From Methylosinus sp. Sm6 (lineage in GTDB: Bacteria > Pseudomonadota > Alphaproteobacteria > Rhizobiales > Beijerinckiaceae): 64,000 bases of DNA. The DNA lies in contig NZ_JAINDZ010000001.1 of assembly GCF_019802345.1 (NCBI RefSeq), positions 124,001 through 188,000 of the forward strand, in the 5' to 3' direction. The notes beneath the pieces were generated by a model that saw only the letters and a program-made list of their open reading frames with translations, made no database searches and was not told the origin of the DNA. Below are positions 61,986-64,000 of this stretch, piece by piece. Position 1 is the first letter of the stretch. Each line of letters opens with the position of its first letter. A program made the position numbers and the translations under genes.

Positions 61986-62696
61986 ATGCTTTTCGACACA
62001 GACTCCCCGAGGGCCTTGCTGAGCAGCCGTCTCGACACGCTCTATGTCACCGACAGCCGCAGTCGTCTGCTGCGCAGCAATGAATGGGATTCCCGCCCCG
62101 CTCCCCGCTTCCACCTGATGCGGACGCCAGCCGGGCCGCTGTTTCGCTGCCGCGCCGATATGCCAGACTGCATGGTTGCCCGACTCGGCGAGCTCTGTCG
62201 GAACGAGGCGCCGGGTGAGGCGCCGAGCGAGCGTCCAGGCCGGGAAGCCGTCTATCTCGACCTGCTCGGACACAAGGCTCCCGTGACGCAAATCTGGACC
62301 GGGCCGGTCTATCGGGCGGATGCGGTCCCGCCGCCGCCACGATCGCCCGTCGCCATCCATGAGGGCAACGCCGAACTGCTCCGGCCGCTCTTCCCGGACT
62401 GGTTGCCGGACGTGCCTCACAGGCGGCCCTTCCTGGCTGTGGTCGAGGGCGATCGCGCCGTGGCGATCTGCGCCAGCGTGCGCATCTCCGATGCGGTGCA
62501 TTGCGCCGGAGTCGAAACCCATCCCGACCACCGCCGCGACGGCCATGCCGCCACGGTGGTCGCCGGCTGGGCGCAGGCCGTGCGGGCGCTGGGGGCCGTC
62601 CCCTTCTACAGCACCGCCTGGACCAACATAGCCTCTCGGGCGGTCGCAGCCCGCCTCGGCCTGCCCTTGGTCGCCACGGACTTCCACGTCGGTTGA
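61986..62696 (+). CDS. GNAT-family N-acetyltransferase
   Basis: A 236-residue protein. The C-terminal acetyltransferase domain has the acetyl-CoA loop ETHPDHRRDGHAATVVAGW and the closing block STAWTNIASRAVAARLGLPL. The N-terminal 120 residues (LYVTDSRSRLLRSNEWDSRPAPRF) are an extra domain seen in the group resembling the FR47-type GNATs. The acceptor is unknown. Transcription probably starts from promoter copy 2. Confidence 0.85.
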   Translation: MLFDTDSPRALLSSRLDTLYVTDSRSRLLRSNEWDSRPAPRFHLMRTPAGPLFRCRADMPDCMVARLGELCRNEAPGEAPSERPGREAVYLDLLGHKAPVTQIWTGPVYRADAVPPPPRSPVAIHEGNAELLRPLFPDWLPDVPHRRPFLAVVEGDRAVAICASVRISDAVHCAGVETHPDHRRDGHAATVVAGWAQAVRALGAVPFYSTAWTNIASRAVAARLGLPLVATDFHVG

Positions 62697-62793
62697 GGCG
62701 GCTCGAGAAACGGCGGCGATCGGCGATAGCGCGGGCTCGCGGTATGCGTAGCGCGTGAGCGTCGTTCGATCGACATCCGCCTTCGCCTGCAAC

Positions 62794-62856
62794 GCCCTCA
62801 TCCGACCCCGCTTCGCGGGGGCGCCTTCTCCCGCCTTGCGGGAGAAGGGCGCGCTC
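62794..62856. repeat. Single arm of the CTTCTCCC repeat family
   Basis: CCCTCATCCGACCCCGCTTC, then GGCGCCTTCTCCCGCC and GCGGGAGAAGGGCGCG: one arm of the elements at 5263, 34343 and 49006, directly before the GTA-type gene. Confidence 0.65.
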
Positions 62857-62904
62857 TTGCTTGCGAGCGATCGGTCGTCGTCGATTTCGATCGGAGATTT
62901 TCGC

Positions 62905-63426
62905 ATGGCGCGTCCCAGCGCTGCGCCGTCGAGCGCGGAGATTGAAAAGGCGAAGCTGCTCTATGACGCCGGCGTCGAGCCGGTCCGCAAGCTCCGCGAC
63001 ATGCTCGGCATGAGCGACCGCGCCTTTCGCGCCTTCCGGGTCGAGAACGGCTGGCCACTGCGCGAGTCGCCGATCAAGCACGTGGCCGAGCGCGAGCCGA
63101 GAGAGCCGGCGAGCAAGCCGACCCGCAGCCTCATCGCGCGATTCGAGGAGGCGGTGGAGCGCGAGTTCGCCCGCGCCGAAACCGCGCTGCGAAAAGGCGG
63201 TCCCAAGAGTGTCGAGCAGAGCGCGCGCGTGCTCGCGAGCCTGGTGCGCAGCCTCGCCGAATTGAAGCGAATGTCGCGCGACGCCGGTCCCGCTCCGCGC
63301 GGCGAAGAGGAGGACGAGAGTGGCGCCGACGCATCCGCCGACGAGCCTCCCCGCGAATTGGCCGAACTCCGCGAGGAGCTTGCTCGCCGGCTCGAGCGCC
63401 TTCGCGGCCGCGGGCCGGCTGAATGA
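62905..63426 (+). CDS. GTA/prophage small terminase-like protein
   Basis: A 173-residue protein with an N-terminal helix-turn-helix-like segment (AKLLYDAGVEPVRKLRDMLG, then SDRAFRAFRVENGWPLRES), an Ala/Glu/Arg helical middle, and an acidic linker. In gene transfer agents of Hyphomicrobiales a protein of this kind precedes the large terminase. The start at 62905 follows GGAG; an upstream open frame crosses the repeat arm and is not used. It overlaps the large-terminase gene by 107 bases in another frame. The small-subunit role is inferred from position and the HTH. Confidence 0.72.
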   Translation: MARPSAAPSSAEIEKAKLLYDAGVEPVRKLRDMLGMSDRAFRAFRVENGWPLRESPIKHVAEREPREPASKPTRSLIARFEEAVEREFARAETALRKGGPKSVEQSARVLASLVRSLAELKRMSRDAGPAPRGEEEDESGADASADEPPRELAELREELARRLERLRGRGPAE

Positions 63427-64000
63427 TCTTCTCGCCGGATTCACCGCGCGCGAGATCGCGCTGCTGCTCGCCGATTGGGAGTTTTGCGCGCGCGAGGATC
63501 AATGGCCGCCGCTGCTCGCGCCGAACGCTCGCCCCTGGCGCGTGTGGATGATCCTCGGCGGGCGCGGCGCCGGCAAGACGCGCGCCGGCGCCGAATGGGT
63601 GAAGGGAATAGCGCAGGGGCGCTCGCAATTCGCGGCTCGTCCGCTGTCGCCGATCGCGCTCGTCGGCGAGACGGCGGCGGATGTGCGCGATGTGATGATC
63701 GAAGGCGTTTCCGGCATTCTCGCCGCGCATTCGCGTCATGAGCGGCCGCGCTGGGAATCGTCGCGCCGGCGCCTCACCTTCGACAATGGCGTCATTGCGC
63801 AGGCTTTTTCCGCCGAGGATCCGGAGAGCTTGCGCGGCCCGCAATTTTCCGCCGCCTGGTGCGACGAGCTCGCCAAATGGCGCTATGCCGAGGAGACCTG
63901 GGACATGCTGCAATTCGGGCTTCGTCTCGGCGACTGGCCGCGCCAGCTCGTCACCACGACGCCGCGTCCCATTCCGATCATCAAGCGATTGATGAACGAG
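63320..64000 (+). CDS. Large terminase of a gene transfer agent or prophage (cut by window edge)
   Basis: 227 codons are open to the right edge. Walker A is GGRGAGKT at 80-87 within WMILGGRGAGKTRAGAEW, and Walker B with the catalytic Glu is AAWCDE (179-183). LVTTTPRPIP is the coupling motif. This is the packaging ATPase of RcGTA g2-like and related lambdoid terminases; the nuclease domain is outside. The start is placed at GTG 63320, overlapping the previous gene; a TTG at 63380 would give a shorter N-terminus. Head and tail genes should follow beyond the window. Confidence 0.88.
   Translation, partial: MAPTHPPTSLPANWPNSARSLLAGSSAFAAAGRLNDLLAGFTAREIALLLADWEFCAREDQWPPLLAPNARPWRVWMILGGRGAGKTRAGAEWVKGIAQGRSQFAARPLSPIALVGETAADVRDVMIEGVSGILAAHSRHERPRWESSRRRLTFDNGVIAQAFSAEDPESLRGPQFSAAWCDELAKWRYAEETWDMLQFGLRLGDWPRQLVTTTPRPIPIIKRLMNE

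Noticed and set aside
63131-63913. 260-codon minus-strand frame
   Set aside because: It is antisense to the terminase genes, with Arg/Ala/Gly-rich composition.

Overview
This is a high-GC chromosomal segment of an alphaproteobacterium, most likely Hyphomicrobiales (Rhizobiales). Supporting signs are an EipB (DUF1849) gene, which is characteristic of alphaproteobacteria; the sppA-ihfB-lapA and carA/yqeY arrangements; a gene-transfer-agent-type terminase at the right edge; and the codon use. A methylotroph such as Methylosinus or Methylocystis is plausible but is only an inference. No rRNA, tRNA or CRISPR array was seen. Nearly all the DNA is core chromosome, with small islands of accessory or mobile DNA.

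Layout. 1-3.1 kb: methyltransferase tail, carboxylesterase, TMEM175-type channel, cystathionine gamma-synthase-family enzyme. 3.1-5.2 kb: a small Cys-rich protein, then a translationally coupled IsdG-type heme-degrading monooxygenase and DUF2325 protein. 5.2-8.2 kb: rpsO-pnp with a REP-like repeat behind it. 8.5-10.5 kb: exbB-exbD-tonB behind an AT-rich promoter region. 10.6-14.6 kb: a frameshifted gene coupled to an alpha/beta hydrolase, an AEC transporter, a zinc alcohol dehydrogenase and csaA. 14.7-18.9 kb: lolA, a large membrane/coiled-coil protein and a PAP2 phosphatase. 19-23.4 kb: polysaccharide genes (GT61 glycosyltransferase, manC-type enzyme). 23.7-27 kb: SUV3-like RNA helicase. 27.7-32 kb: three polytopic or small membrane proteins. 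32-37.8 kb: tex, a yefM-yoeB toxin-antitoxin pair, lepA and a coiled-coil protein. 37.9-45.8 kb: Rieske ferredoxin, polysaccharide pyruvyl transferase, cutA, lapA-ihfB-sppA, eipB, ridA, glycerophosphodiesterase and a DUF1269 protein. 45.9-52.7 kb: nnr, a very AT-rich orphan gene, a zinc metallopeptidase, a YmdB-type phosphodiesterase, a DUF4160/DUF2442 pair and an Imm11-like orphan. 53-60.3 kb: pabB-pabC-like pair, yqeY, carA, a DUF1254/DUF1214-type membrane pair and a class A penicillin-binding protein. 60.5-64 kb: YcgN, a small cassette with a DUF2335 gene between two copies of a duplicated promoter region, a GNAT protein, and the start of a terminase cluster that runs off the window.

How genes work together. 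The heme monooxygenase/DUF2325 pair and the ExbB-ExbD-TonB operon point to iron or heme acquisition and use. The PBP, LolA, LapA, EipB and SppA genes serve the cell envelope. ManC, GT61, pyruvyl transferase and the GT-C-like proteins suggest surface polysaccharide synthesis. pnp, rpsO, tex, the helicase and lepA form the RNA/translation set.

The most notable non-genic signal is a 188-bp palindromic MITE-like element present twice (42339-42526 and 56700-56887). Each copy has terminal inverted repeats and a 6-bp target duplication. The second copy lies in the 3' end of carA and now supplies its stop codon; virtually excising it restores an in-frame stop a few codons on. Another dispersed repeat supplies the stop codon of the pabC-like gene.
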